Part shown: piece by piece, positions 1-7,107 of the stretch
How positions within the stretch are numbered: the first letter of the stretch is position 1
Layout of the letters: every line of letters starts with the position of its first letter
NCBI GenBank assembly: GCA_023410975.1
Contig: JAEYPG010000172.1
Location: 1 to 31,261, forward strand
Source: Pseudomonadota bacterium
Lineage (GTDB): Bacteria > Pseudomonadota > Gammaproteobacteria > Burkholderiales > Burkholderiaceae_C
Direction: 5' to 3'
DNA: 31,261 bases
Notes under the pieces: generated by a model
Database searches by the model: none
The model's input: the letters and a program-made list of their open reading frames with translations, nothing else
What the model was told of the DNA's origin: nothing
Made by a program: the position numbers and the translations under genes

Positions 1-53
1 CGCCGCCGGCCGCCTCAGCGGTCCACGAACCGCCCTGCCCCACCAGCATTCCT
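1..53. other. window edge, no assignable gene
   Basis: Too short to call. A minus-strand ATG lies at 47-49 and its frame stays open only to about 16, where a TGA appears in another frame. Nothing identifies this as a gene start, and the bases may be the spacer after the neighbouring minus-strand gene. Confidence 0.3.
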
Positions 54-659
54 TCAGCGGGCCTGCTGCTGGTCGTGCTTCTGGTGCTGGATGTCGACGT
101 TGGCGCGTTGCTGCATGCGGTTGAGGCGCTCGCGCTCGGCAGCGCTGAGCTTCCCATCGGCCCGCGCGCGTGCCTCGGCGGCCTGGATGTTGGCCTGTTG
201 CTGCTCCAGCCGCGCGGCTTCGCGGGCATCGATCTGGCCGCTGGAAATGCCTTGGCGGATGCGGGCGTCCTGCTCGGACTGGCGGCGGTCCACCGCGGCC
301 TTGGAAGTCGGCGGCGCGGCGGGCGCCATCGGGGTGCCAGCCGAAGGCGCATCGTGCTTCTGCTGCCAGATGTCGCGGTTGGCGTTGTCCTGCATCCGGT
401 TGAGGCGCTCGCGCTCGGCACCGCTGAGCTGCCCATCGGCCCGCGCACGCGCCTCGGCGGCGTCGATGCGGCCCTGCTGGCGCTCCAGCCGGTAAGCCTC
501 ATGGGCATTGAGTTCACCGTTGGCAACGCCCTGCTGGATGCGCTGGTTCTGGTGCGCTTCACGCTGATTGACGGCGCCGGGCGCGGCTGGCTGCGCAGAG
601 GCGCTGAGGCAGGCCGCTGCCAGGGCGGCGGCGATCAGGGCATTCGGAAACTGCTGCAT
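54..659 (-). CDS. exported protein with duplicated EF-hand-like repeats
   Basis: A 201-residue protein of unknown function. Residues 1-22 look like a signal peptide (hydrophobic run of Ala/Leu ending ASA-Q), so it is probably periplasmic. The mature part is two copies of a roughly 70-residue unit, residues 32-103 and 126-196, joined by an Ala/Pro-rich linker. Each unit has two loops resembling degenerate EF-hands: NGELNAHE and ADGQLSGAE in the first, SGQIDARE and ADGKLSAAE in the second. They keep the central D/N-G, the hydrophobic position and the final Glu, but the first Asp positions are not acidic, so calcium binding is doubtful. Cysteine is limited to one residue in the signal peptide. 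The start at 659 was chosen over upstream in-frame codons because it begins the signal peptide. The gene is divergent from tldD across 127 bp. Related small charged Gln/Arg-rich exported proteins are common hypotheticals in this order (general knowledge). Confidence 0.8.
   Translation of the reverse strand: MQQFPNALIAAALAAACLSASAQPAAPGAVNQREAHQNQRIQQGVANGELNAHEAYRLERQQGRIDAAEARARADGQLSGAERERLNRMQDNANRDIWQQKHDAPSAGTPMAPAAPPTSKAAVDRRQSEQDARIRQGISSGQIDAREAARLEQQQANIQAAEARARADGKLSAAERERLNRMQQRANVDIQHQKHDQQQAR
111..462. repeat. imperfect direct repeat, period 279 bp
   Basis: About 73 bp at 111-183 recur at 390-462 with only a handful of mismatches, an offset of 93 codons. They encode the best conserved half of the two protein repeats (residues near 69-91 and 162-184 of the exported protein). 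The closeness at DNA level suggests a fairly recent duplication or gene conversion between copies. Confidence 0.8.
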
Positions 660-786
660 GCTGTGGTCCTTGGCGTGGGAACATCTCCACGTCTTTTCAA
701 CGGTGTTCGGACCACCCAGATGACGGGGCAAATGTGGCCTTGAGTAACAAGGTGGTTCGGCCTCAACCAAGGCGTCGCCTCTACCC

Positions 787-2250
787 ATGATCTCCCGCGA
801 ACCCACCATCGAACGCTTGGCTCAGGCGCACTCGCTGCTGCTCGATCCCTATGGCTTGAGCGAGACGACGCTGACGCAGGCGCTGCGCCTGATCAGCGAG
901 CACCGCATCGACGATGCGGACCTGTACTTCCAGACCACGCGCCATGAGGGGTGGAGCCTGGAGGAAGGCATCGTCAAGAGCGGCAGCTTCAGCATCGACC
1001 AGGGCGTGGGCGTGCGGGCGGTGGCAGGCGAGAAGACGGCCTTCGCCTACTCGGACGACATCTCCGAGGCCGCGCTGCTGGACGCCGCGCGCACCGTGCG
1101 CAGCATCGCCGCCGCGGGCCAGAGCCGGCGCGTGAAGGTGCCTTCCGCCGGCACGGTCGTCGGCAGCCGCGCCCTCTACGCCCCCACCGACCCGATCGGC
1201 ACCCTGGACAGCGCGCAAAAGGTGGCCCTGCTGGAAAAGGTGGAGCAGCGCGCCCGCGCGCGCGACCCACGCATCGTGCAGGTGATGGCGGGCCTGGCGG
1301 CCGAGCACGACGTGGTGATGGTGGCGCGCGCCGATGGCACGCGCGCCGCGGACGTGCGGCCACTGGTGCGGCTGAGCGTGACCGTGATCGCCGAGTCCAA
1401 CGGCCGGCGCGAAATCGGCTCCGGCGGCGGCGGCGGGCGCTTCGGGCTGGGCTATTTCCAGGACGACGTGATCGACCGCTACGTGGACCAGGCTGTCAAC
1501 GCCGCGCTGACCAACCTGGAAGCCCGGCCCGCGCCCGCGGGCGAGATGACCGTGGTGCTGGGCCCGGGCTGGCCCGGCATCCTGCTGCACGAGGCCATCG
1601 GCCACGGCCTGGAAGGCGACTTCAACCGCAAGGGCTCCAGCGCCTTCGCTGGGCGCATCGGCCAGCGCGTGGCGGCCAAGGGCGTGACGGTGCTGGACGA
1701 CGGCACGCTGGCCGACCGCCGCGGCTCGCTCAACGTGGACGACGAGGGCTGCGCCACGCAGCGCACGGTGCTGATCGAGGACGGCATCCTGCGCGGCTAC
1801 ATCCAGGACGCGCTCAACGCACGGCTCATGAAGGTCAAGCCCACCGGCAACGGCCGGCGCGAGAGCTACGCGCACCTGCCCATGCCGCGCATGACCAACA
1901 CCTACATGCTCGCCGGCGACAAGCCCAAGGACGAGATCGTCGCGTCCATCAAGAAGGGCCTGTACGCCACGAACTTTGGCGGCGGGCAGGTGGACATCAC
2001 CAGCGGCAAGTTCGTGTTCTCGGCCAGCGAGGCCTACTGGGTCGAGAACGGCAAGATCCTCTATCCGGTCAAGGGCGCCACGCTCATCGGCAACGGGCCG
2101 GACGCGCTGACGCGCGTGTCCATGATCGGCAACGACCTGCAGCTCGACAGCGGCGTGGGCACCTGTGGCAAGGAAGGCCAGAGCGTCCCGGTGGGCGTGG
2201 GCCAGCCCACGCTGCGCATCGACGGCCTCACCGTGGGCGGCACGGCCTGA
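787..2250 (+). CDS. tldD: TldD metalloprotease
   Basis: A 487-residue protein, close to the family's usual length of about 480. TldD works with TldE/PmbA as a zinc-dependent protease that unfolds and degrades small peptides; in enterobacteria it matures microcin B17 and degrades the CcdA antitoxin. The zinc-binding HExxxH motif is at residues 268-273 (HEAIGH, followed by GLEGD), and the conserved C-terminal GTCGKEGQ segment with its cysteine is present. The N-terminal domain includes the usual glycine-rich DGTRAAD and GGGG stretches. The ATG at 787 is the natural start, although no strong ribosome site is visible upstream. No partner tldE/pmbA is in the window. No terminator separates it from the leader region downstream, so read-through into the DAHP synthase is possible. 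Confidence 0.95.
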   Translation: MISREPTIERLAQAHSLLLDPYGLSETTLTQALRLISEHRIDDADLYFQTTRHEGWSLEEGIVKSGSFSIDQGVGVRAVAGEKTAFAYSDDISEAALLDAARTVRSIAAAGQSRRVKVPSAGTVVGSRALYAPTDPIGTLDSAQKVALLEKVEQRARARDPRIVQVMAGLAAEHDVVMVARADGTRAADVRPLVRLSVTVIAESNGRREIGSGGGGGRFGLGYFQDDVIDRYVDQAVNAALTNLEARPAPAGEMTVVLGPGWPGILLHEAIGHGLEGDFNRKGSSAFAGRIGQRVAAKGVTVLDDGTLADRRGSLNVDDEGCATQRTVLIEDGILRGYIQDALNARLMKVKPTGNGRRESYAHLPMPRMTNTYMLAGDKPKDEIVASIKKGLYATNFGGGQVDITSGKFVFSASEAYWVENGKILYPVKGATLIGNGPDALTRVSMIGNDLQLDSGVGTCGKEGQSVPVGVGQPTLRIDGLTVGGTA

Positions 2251-2308
2251 GCTCGCACGCCGGGAACGGGCCAGCGAAATGAACGATCCGGTACGTACCC
2301 GAAATGCG

Positions 2309-2338
2309 TTGACGGGTTCAGGGGGCTCCCCCCATGAT
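2309..2338 (+). promoter_or_regulatory. possible promoter of the aromatic leader
   Basis: TTGACG at 2309-2314 resembles a -35 box and CATGAT at 2333-2338 a weak -10 box with 18 bp between. The predicted transcript start, near 2345, would leave almost no 5' leader before the leader-peptide ATG at 2348. The true promoter may therefore lie further upstream, or the leader may be translated from an earlier in-frame ATG at 2279. Confidence 0.3.
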
Positions 2339-2347
2339 CCGGGACTT

Positions 2348-2422
2348 ATGCGCTCTGCACGATTTTTCTTCGGCTTTTATTGGTTCTCGCACCGCCCCGG
2401 CGGAGGAGAGGCCCGCGCATAA
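2348..2422 (+). CDS. aromatic-rich attenuator leader peptide
   Basis: A 24-codon reading frame, too short for ordinary gene finding, starting MRSAR and then running FFFGFYWF before a Gly/Arg tail and TAA. Seven of eight consecutive codons are aromatic (five Phe, one Tyr, one Trp; codons at 2363-2386). It sits directly upstream of a terminator-like hairpin and of the DAHP synthase gene, the first enzyme of aromatic amino-acid synthesis. This is the classical layout of a ribosome-mediated attenuator such as pheL: scarcity of charged tRNA-Phe (or Tyr/Trp) would stall the ribosome here. An upstream in-frame ATG at 2279 could give a longer peptide. No strong ribosome site is visible, which is the main weakness. 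Translation is inferred. Confidence 0.8.
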   Translation: MRSARFFFGFYWFSHRPGGGEARA

Positions 2423-2480
2423 GCCGACAGCAGCGCAGCAGATCCTCAAGACCGCCGGGCGACCCCCGGCGGTTTTTTTT
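2370..2480 (+). promoter_or_regulatory. transcription attenuator (anti-terminator/terminator)
   Basis: Three mutually exclusive pairings can be read directly. The terminator pairs 2451-2459 (ACCGCCGGG) with 2465-2473 (CCCGGCGGT), a 9-bp stem with a 5-nt loop, followed by a T run ending at 2480. The antiterminator pairs 2396-2403 (CCCGGCGG) with 2452-2459 (CCGCCGGG), 8 perfect bp. A pause-type helix pairs 2370-2376 with 2421-2427 (7 bp). A ribosome stalled on the aromatic codons would cover the pause helix arm and free 2396-2403 to form the antiterminator. A ribosome reaching the stop codon at 2420 would cover 2396-2403 and let the terminator form. Confidence 0.82.
2451..2480 (+). terminator. 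intrinsic terminator of the attenuator
   Basis: A GC-rich 9-bp perfect stem with loop CGACC and an uninterrupted run of eight T ends about 60 bp before the DAHP synthase start. Because tldD ended 200 bp earlier and the leader peptide lies between, it is read as the regulated terminator and not as the end of tldD. Confidence 0.85.
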
Positions 2481-2540
2481 CGCCCTTTGCCTTTTCCCAG
2501 CCTTTCAACCCCGTTCGTTTCTCTCCAGGAGCTCAGCGTC

Positions 2541-3668
2541 ATGACCGACCACCAGAAATCGCCCCCTGCCGTCGTCGAGGGCTGGCAGGCACCGCCGGAC
2601 CGCACCAGCCAGACCGACGACGCCCGCATCGAGGACATCACGCCCTTGCCTCCGCCCGAACACCTCATCCGCTTCTTCCCGATCCGCAACACGCCCGTGG
2701 AGGCGCTGGTGACGCAGACACGCCAGCGCATCGGCCAGATCCTGCATGGCCAGGACGACCGGCTGCTGGTGATCATGGGCCCCTGCTCCATCCACGATCC
2801 GCAGGCCGCCCTGGAGTACGCGCGCCGCCTGATGGAACAGCGCCGGCGCTACGCCGACACGCTGGAAGTCGTGATGCGCGTGTACTTCGAGAAGCCGCGC
2901 ACCACGGTGGGCTGGAAGGGCCTGATCAACGACCCGTACCTGGACGAGAGCTTCCGCATCGACGAGGGCCTGCGCTTCGCGCGGCAGCTGCTGGTGGAGA
3001 TTAACCGCCTGGGATTGCCGGCGGCCAGCGAGTTCCTGGACGTGATCTCGCCGCAGTACATCGGTGACCTCATCGCCTGGGGCGCCATAGGCGCGCGCAC
3101 CACCGAGAGCCAGGTGCACCGCGAGCTGGCCTCGGGCATTTCGGCGCCCATCGGCTTCAAGAACGGCACCGACGGCAACATCAAGATCGCCATCGACGCC
3201 ATCCAGGCTGCCTCGCGCCCGCACCACTTCCTGTCGGTGCACAAGAACGGCCAGGTCGCCACGGTGCAGACCAAGGGCAATCCGGACTGCCACGTCATCC
3301 TGCGCGGCGGCAAGGCGCCCAACTACGACGCAGACCACGTGGCCGCAGCCTGCCGCGACCTGCAGGCCGCCGGCCTGGACACCTCGCTGATGGTGGACTT
3401 CAGCCACGCCAACAGCAGCAAGAAGCACGAGCGCCAAGTGGACGTGGCGCGCGACGTGGCGGCGCAGATCCGCAGCGGCAGCCGTTCCGTCTTCGGCGTG
3501 ATGGTGGAAAGCCACCTGCAGCCCGGCGCCCAGAAGTTCACGCCGGGCAAGGACGACCCCAGCAAGCTGACCTACGGCCAGAGCATCACCGACGCCTGCA
3601 TCGGCTGGGACGACTCGCTGACGGTGCTGGAAGAGCTCAGCGCGGCGGTGAAGGCGCGCCGCGGCTGA
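2541..3668 (+). CDS. aroG: 3-deoxy-7-phosphoheptulonate (DAHP) synthase, class I
   Basis: A 375-residue enzyme that condenses phosphoenolpyruvate and erythrose 4-phosphate, the committed step of the shikimate pathway. The AroF/AroG/AroH-family signature is clear: GPCSIHDP at residues 80-87, with Cys82 as expected metal ligand, and the PEP-binding KPRTTVGWKGLINDP beginning at Lys118. Further conserved blocks are GARTTESQVHRELASG, GFKNGTDGN and MVDFSHANSSK. The ATG at 2541 follows a good AGGAG at 2528-2532; the frame is open further upstream, but that part covers the attenuator and is not credible coding. The residues N-terminal to the barrel (about 1-60) are where feedback inhibitors bind in this family. 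The leader composition suggests mainly Phe control, but the allosteric type (Phe, Tyr or Trp) cannot be decided from sequence alone, so the aroG symbol is by family similarity. Confidence 0.94.
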   Translation: MTDHQKSPPAVVEGWQAPPDRTSQTDDARIEDITPLPPPEHLIRFFPIRNTPVEALVTQTRQRIGQILHGQDDRLLVIMGPCSIHDPQAALEYARRLMEQRRRYADTLEVVMRVYFEKPRTTVGWKGLINDPYLDESFRIDEGLRFARQLLVEINRLGLPAASEFLDVISPQYIGDLIAWGAIGARTTESQVHRELASGISAPIGFKNGTDGNIKIAIDAIQAASRPHHFLSVHKNGQVATVQTKGNPDCHVILRGGKAPNYDADHVAAACRDLQAAGLDTSLMVDFSHANSSKKHERQVDVARDVAAQIRSGSRSVFGVMVESHLQPGAQKFTPGKDDPSKLTYGQSITDACIGWDDSLTVLEELSAAVKARRG

Positions 3669-3742
3669 GGCTGGCGCCGCTTCAAGGCATTCGCTCCGGA
3701 CGCATGGACAGGCGCCACATGGGCCTGTCGAAGAAGCCATGG

Positions 3743-3762
3743 GCCCTGCCGGGAGGCAGGGC
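3743..3762. terminator. stem-loop between convergent genes
   Basis: GCCCTGCC at 3743-3750 pairs perfectly with GGCAGGGC at 3755-3762 around a GGGA tetraloop. It lies between the convergent DAHP synthase and adenosyltransferase genes. There is no T run on either side, so it may slow transcription or protect a 3' end more than terminate. Confidence 0.4.
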
Positions 3763-3799
3763 TTCAACAAACTGGGGTGGAGGCGGCCTCGTTCCGGGC

Positions 3800-4369
3800 T
3801 CAGCCGCCCTTGAGGCGCTCGCTGTGCCAATACACGTCGTCGCCACCCAGGCCGTCGAGATTGGCGCGGTTGAGCACGCGCGCCAGCACGAACAGCAGGT
3901 CTGACAGGCGGTTGAGGTACTGGCGCGTCTCAGCGCGCAGCGTCTCATGGGCGCCCAAGGCCACAAGTGAACGCTCGGCGCGGCGCGCCACGGTGCGCGC
4001 CACATGCGCCAGCGCCGCGCTGCGGCTGCCGCCGGGCAGGATGAATTCCTGCAGCCGCGGCAGCCGGGCGTTGTACTCGGCCAGCGCCTCGTCAAGCTTC
4101 AGCACGGCCTCGGCCTTGAGCAGTTCGAAACCGGGGATGGAGAGCTCGCCGCCGAGGTTGAACAGCTCGTGCTGGATCGTGAGCAGCAGCTCGCGCATCT
4201 CGTCGGGCAGCGGCTCGCACAGCAGCACGCCGAGGTGGGAGTTGAGCTCATCCACCTCGCCCATGGCGTGGACGCGAAGGTGGTCCTTGGGCACGCGGCT
4301 GCCGTCCCCCAGGCCCGTGCTGCCGTCGTCACCGGTGCGGGTGGCGATCTGAGTGAGTCGATTTCCCAT
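3800..4369 (-). CDS. PduO-type cob(I)alamin adenosyltransferase
   Basis: A 189-residue enzyme, normal for the PduO family, transferring the adenosyl group of ATP to cob(I)alamin to make coenzyme B12. The N-terminal ATP-binding segment reads TRTGDDGSTGL (residues 10-20). The helical core has the conserved EVDELNSHLG, FILPGGS and RTVARRAERS blocks and, near the C-terminus, YLNRLSDLLFVLAR, all matching the trimeric ATR fold. The ATG at 4369 gives the canonical MGNRLTQIATRTGD start. No cobalamin riboswitch or other B12 gene is in the window, so it probably serves salvage or assimilation generally. It is transcribed alone, convergent with the DAHP synthase and divergent from the glyoxalase-like gene, 107 bp apart. 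Confidence 0.93.
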   Translation of the reverse strand: MGNRLTQIATRTGDDGSTGLGDGSRVPKDHLRVHAMGEVDELNSHLGVLLCEPLPDEMRELLLTIQHELFNLGGELSIPGFELLKAEAVLKLDEALAEYNARLPRLQEFILPGGSRSAALAHVARTVARRAERSLVALGAHETLRAETRQYLNRLSDLLFVLARVLNRANLDGLGGDDVYWHSERLKGG

Positions 4370-4476
4370 CGAACGATGCTAGCAGCCGGCGGCAGCCCTT
4401 CTGCCCGCCTTACAGTGGCGCGCTGCGGCGGGCGGCGTAACACCGCTCGGCCGCAATCCATTCCTGAGGAACACCG

Positions 4477-4872
4477 ATGCCCAAGATCATCCACTCCATG
4501 ATCCGCGTCCTGGATCTGGACCAATCACTGAAGTTTTACGACCAGGTGCTGGGCCTGAAGCCCTCGCACCAGCTGGATTTCCCTGACTTCGCTTTGGTGT
4601 ACCTGCGCAACGCCGAAAACGACTTCGAGATCGAGCTCACGCTCAACAAGGGCCGCGAGGAGCCCTACACGCATGGCACGGGCTACGGCCATGTCGCCGT
4701 GGTGGTGGACGACGCGGCTACCGAGCATGCGCGATTGCAGGGCCTGGGCTACGAGCCCGCCCCGGTGAAGGAGTTCAAGCGAGGAGAGGAGCTGCTGGCC
4801 CGCTTCTTCTTCATCCAGGACCCCGATGGCTACAAGATCGAAGTGCTGGAACGCCACGGCCACTACCGCTGA
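4477..4872 (+). CDS. gloA: glyoxalase I-like VOC protein (lactoylglutathione lyase)
   Basis: A 131-residue vicinal-oxygen-chelate protein close in pattern to bacterial nickel-type glyoxalase I, which converts the methylglyoxal-glutathione hemithioacetal to S-lactoylglutathione. All four expected metal ligands are visible: His6 (IIHSMIRV), Glu53 (EIELT), His72 (GYGHVAV) and Glu122 (GYKIEVLE). The family block FIQDPDGYKIE is intact. A GAGGA ribosome site lies at 4466-4470, 6 nt before the ATG. It is a single-domain, single-gene unit. It could be a VOC paralogue with another substrate, since E. coli GloA differs in the middle region, but the ligand set and length favour GloA. Confidence 0.85.
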   Translation: MPKIIHSMIRVLDLDQSLKFYDQVLGLKPSHQLDFPDFALVYLRNAENDFEIELTLNKGREEPYTHGTGYGHVAVVVDDAATEHARLQGLGYEPAPVKEFKRGEELLARFFFIQDPDGYKIEVLERHGHYR

Positions 4873-4876
4873 AGCA

Positions 4877-4910
4877 GTCGGCCGCGACGGCGGTACCCAG
4901 GGCGGCCGAC
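4877..4910. terminator. stem-loop between convergent genes
   Basis: GTCGGCCGC at 4877-4885 pairs perfectly with GCGGCCGAC at 4902-4910 across a 16-nt loop, directly after the glyoxalase stop and before the end of the facing small membrane-protein gene. There is no T run, so termination is a guess from position. Confidence 0.35.
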
Positions 4911-4943
4911 GGCTGGCAAAAGTCCGGGAACAGCGATTGCCAG

Positions 4944-5231
4944 TTAGCTGAAGAGCGTGATGAGCACCTGATACACGCCCAACAGCGCCGCGCCGAGGCC
5001 CACATTGAGGGCCAGGTGCGGCAGGCCTCGGCCAACATGGATGCCCAGGCGCACGCAAACGCAACCCCAGAAAATGACCAGCAGCGTGGCCCCGGCGTTG
5101 ATCGGCTCGAACACACCACCAGTGGCATGCAGCGCGGCGACATAGAGCAGCCACAGGCCCGAAGCCATGACGGCCGACGCGGTGACTTCGTTGAAGGAAG
5201 GTTTACGGAGTTGAACGCCCAGGATTTTCAT
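4944..5231 (-). CDS. small membrane protein of unknown function
   Basis: I do not recognise the family. The 95-residue product begins MKILGVQLRKPSF and contains about three hydrophobic spans (residues roughly 16-34, 46-62 and 72-93), with a positively charged N-terminus, so it is probably an inner-membrane protein. It has no enzyme motif. The ATG at 5231 was chosen because upstream in-frame sequence is Pro/Arg-rich and not protein-like; no convincing ribosome site precedes it. It stands alone, downstream of a 310-bp gap and convergent with the glyoxalase-like gene. The clean hydrophobic pattern and lack of competing frames support it as real, but there is no homology evidence available here. 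Confidence 0.6.
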   Translation of the reverse strand: MKILGVQLRKPSFNEVTASAVMASGLWLLYVAALHATGGVFEPINAGATLLVIFWGCVCVRLGIHVGRGLPHLALNVGLGAALLGVYQVLITLFS

Positions 5232-5490
5232 GCGGGTACTGCGACGGATGGCCCCGCCGGGAGGCGGCGGGAAGATGCGGCAAGTGAGGGCACAGCCACA
5301 ACGCGCCGCACCCCAGGGCGTGGCAACATCGTTTGTGCAAGGATTGACGGGAGCCCGAAGACGGAGTGCAGCGGCTCCAGCAACCATCATTGTTGGGGTT
5401 AACACCTGACAAGTGAAGCGCGGGGGCTTTAACTTGCCTCCAACTGCCGTGAATTTCCGGGCATCTGTACGCTGTACGGCACTTCTTGAA
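5232..5490. other. intergenic gap before spoVR terminator
   Basis: Together with the terminator and spacer this is 313 bp without a convincing gene. Reading frames here have poor codon use. A GC-rich inverted repeat (CCGCC-GGGA-GGCGG) sits near 5255-5270, and a less GC-rich patch around 5390-5450 may hold the promoter of the small membrane-protein gene, but no good -35/-10 pair stands out. Confidence 0.4.
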
Positions 5491-5525
5491 ACGAAAACGC
5501 CGGGCGGTCGCTGACCGCCCGGCGT
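5491..5525 (-). terminator. terminator of the prkA-yeaH-spoVR operon
   Basis: A 13-bp perfect stem (5497-5509 with 5513-5525) and a 3-nt loop. Read on the minus strand it is followed by TTTTCGTTT, a good U tract. It lies 20 bp after the spoVR stop codon. Confidence 0.88.
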
Positions 5526-5544
5526 CGTCAAGGACCGTTCTGGA

Positions 5545-7107
5545 TCAAGGCGGCGGTGCCGGCACCGACCAGCGTTTGCGCACCTCGCCACGGCTGTCCA
5601 CGCTTTCCAGGTGCACGCCGAATCCCCACAACCGCGCCACGTGCCGCAGCACTTCCTGGGCGGTATCAGCCAGCGGCCGGTCTTGGTGCTGCACATGGCG
5701 CAACGTCAGCGCACGGTCACCGCGCAGGTTGACGTTCCAAACCTGGATGTTGGGCTCGCGCGTGCCCAGGTCGTACTGGCGCGACAGCGCCTCGCGCACC
5801 CGGCGGTAGCCCTGCTCGTCGTGAATGGCGCTGACCTCGATCTCGCTGTCCTTCTCGTCATCGACGATGGCAAATAGCCGGAAGTCCCGCATCAGCTTGG
5901 GCGAGAGGTACTGGCCGATGAAGCTCTCGTCCTTGAAGTTGCGCATTGCCTCATCCAGCGTAGGCAGCCACGGCGCGCCGGCGATGTCGGGGAACCATTG
6001 CCGGTCCTCCTCCGTCGGGTCCTCGCAGATGCGCTTGAGGTCCGTATACATCGCGAAGCCCAATGCGTACGGGTTCAGGCCGCTGTAGGCCTTGTGCCCC
6101 ACGGGCGGCTGGTAGATGACGTTGGTGTGCGACTTGAGCCACTCCATCATCACGCCGTCGGTGAGGTAACCGTCGTCGTACATCTGGTTGAGCAGCCGGT
6201 GGTGCCAGAAGGTGGCCCAGCCTTCGTTCATCACCTGCGTCTGGCGCTGCGGGTAGAAGTACTGCGCCACCTTGCGCACGATGCGCACGATCTCGCGCTG
6301 CCAGGGCTCCAGCAGCGGCGCGTTCTTCTCGATGAAGTACAGCAGGTTCTCCTGCGGCTCATCCGGGAAGCGCCGCTGCGTATCGGCCGCTTCTTTGGCC
6401 TCGTCATGGCGGCGTGGCAGCGTGCGCCACAGGTCGTTGACTTGCTGCTGCGCGTAGTTCTCGCGGTCCTTGCGCTCGGCCAGTTCCTGCGCCAGCGTTC
6501 GCTTGCTGGGACGGCGGTAGCGGTCCACGCCGTGGTTGGACAGCGCATGGCAGGAGTCCAGGAAGGACTCCACCGTGTCCAGGCCATGGCGCTCCTCGCA
6601 TTCGGCCACGTAGTTCTTGGCGTAGACCAGGTAGTCGATGATCGACGACGCGTCGGTCCACATGCGGAACAGGTAGTTGCCCTTGAAGAAGCTGTTGTGG
6701 CCGTAGGCGGCATGCGCGATCACCAGCGCCTGCATCGCCATCGTGTTCTCCTCCATCAGATAGCTGATACAGGGGTTGGAATTGATGACGATCTCGTAGG
6801 CCAGGCCCATGAAGCCGCGCCGGTAGTTCTTCTCAGTAGAGATGAACTCTTTGCCGTAGCTCCAGTGGCGGTAATTCACTGGCATGCCCACGGATGCATA
6901 GGCATCCATCATCTGCTCGGCGGTGATGATCTCCAGCTGGTTGGGATAGGTGTCGAGCCCGAAGCGATCAGCCGTGGAGCGGATCACATCGTGGTACTGC
7001 TGGATCAGCTCGAAGGTCCAGTCGCTGGGCCCGGGCAGCGGCTCGCGCGGTCGAGCGGCCAGCGCCAGCGGCTCGCGCAGCGGGTTCCTGATGACGACGG
7101 CATTCAT
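5545..7107 (-). CDS. spoVR: SpoVR family protein (YcgB-like)
   Basis: A 520-residue SpoVR/YcgB-family protein, the usual length in Proteobacteria. Biochemical function is not established; the family is named after a Bacillus spore-cortex gene and in Proteobacteria is co-expressed with the PrkA kinase under starvation. Visible family blocks are DWTFELIQQYHDVI near the start, YPNQLEIITAEQMMDAYAS, the HxxYGHNSFFKGN segment and MNEGWATFWHHRLLNQMYDDG, whose His/Glu residues suggest a metal site (inference). The ATG at 7107 overlaps the yeaH stop codon by four bases (ATGA), indicating translational coupling. It is the last gene of the operon and is followed by a strong terminator. The in-frame extension upstream of 7107 overlaps yeaH and is not coding. 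Confidence 0.94.
   Translation of the reverse strand: MNAVVIRNPLREPLALAARPREPLPGPSDWTFELIQQYHDVIRSTADRFGLDTYPNQLEIITAEQMMDAYASVGMPVNYRHWSYGKEFISTEKNYRRGFMGLAYEIVINSNPCISYLMEENTMAMQALVIAHAAYGHNSFFKGNYLFRMWTDASSIIDYLVYAKNYVAECEERHGLDTVESFLDSCHALSNHGVDRYRRPSKRTLAQELAERKDRENYAQQQVNDLWRTLPRRHDEAKEAADTQRRFPDEPQENLLYFIEKNAPLLEPWQREIVRIVRKVAQYFYPQRQTQVMNEGWATFWHHRLLNQMYDDGYLTDGVMMEWLKSHTNVIYQPPVGHKAYSGLNPYALGFAMYTDLKRICEDPTEEDRQWFPDIAGAPWLPTLDEAMRNFKDESFIGQYLSPKLMRDFRLFAIVDDEKDSEIEVSAIHDEQGYRRVREALSRQYDLGTREPNIQVWNVNLRGDRALTLRHVQHQDRPLADTAQEVLRHVARLWGFGVHLESVDSRGEVRKRWSVPAPPP

Noticed and set aside
2505..3830. A 441-codon minus-strand open frame opposite the DAHP synthase
   Set aside because: The residue mix is shadow-like (runs of Ala, Arg, His, Val, Leu), with no motif, while the plus strand has all DAHP synthase signatures.
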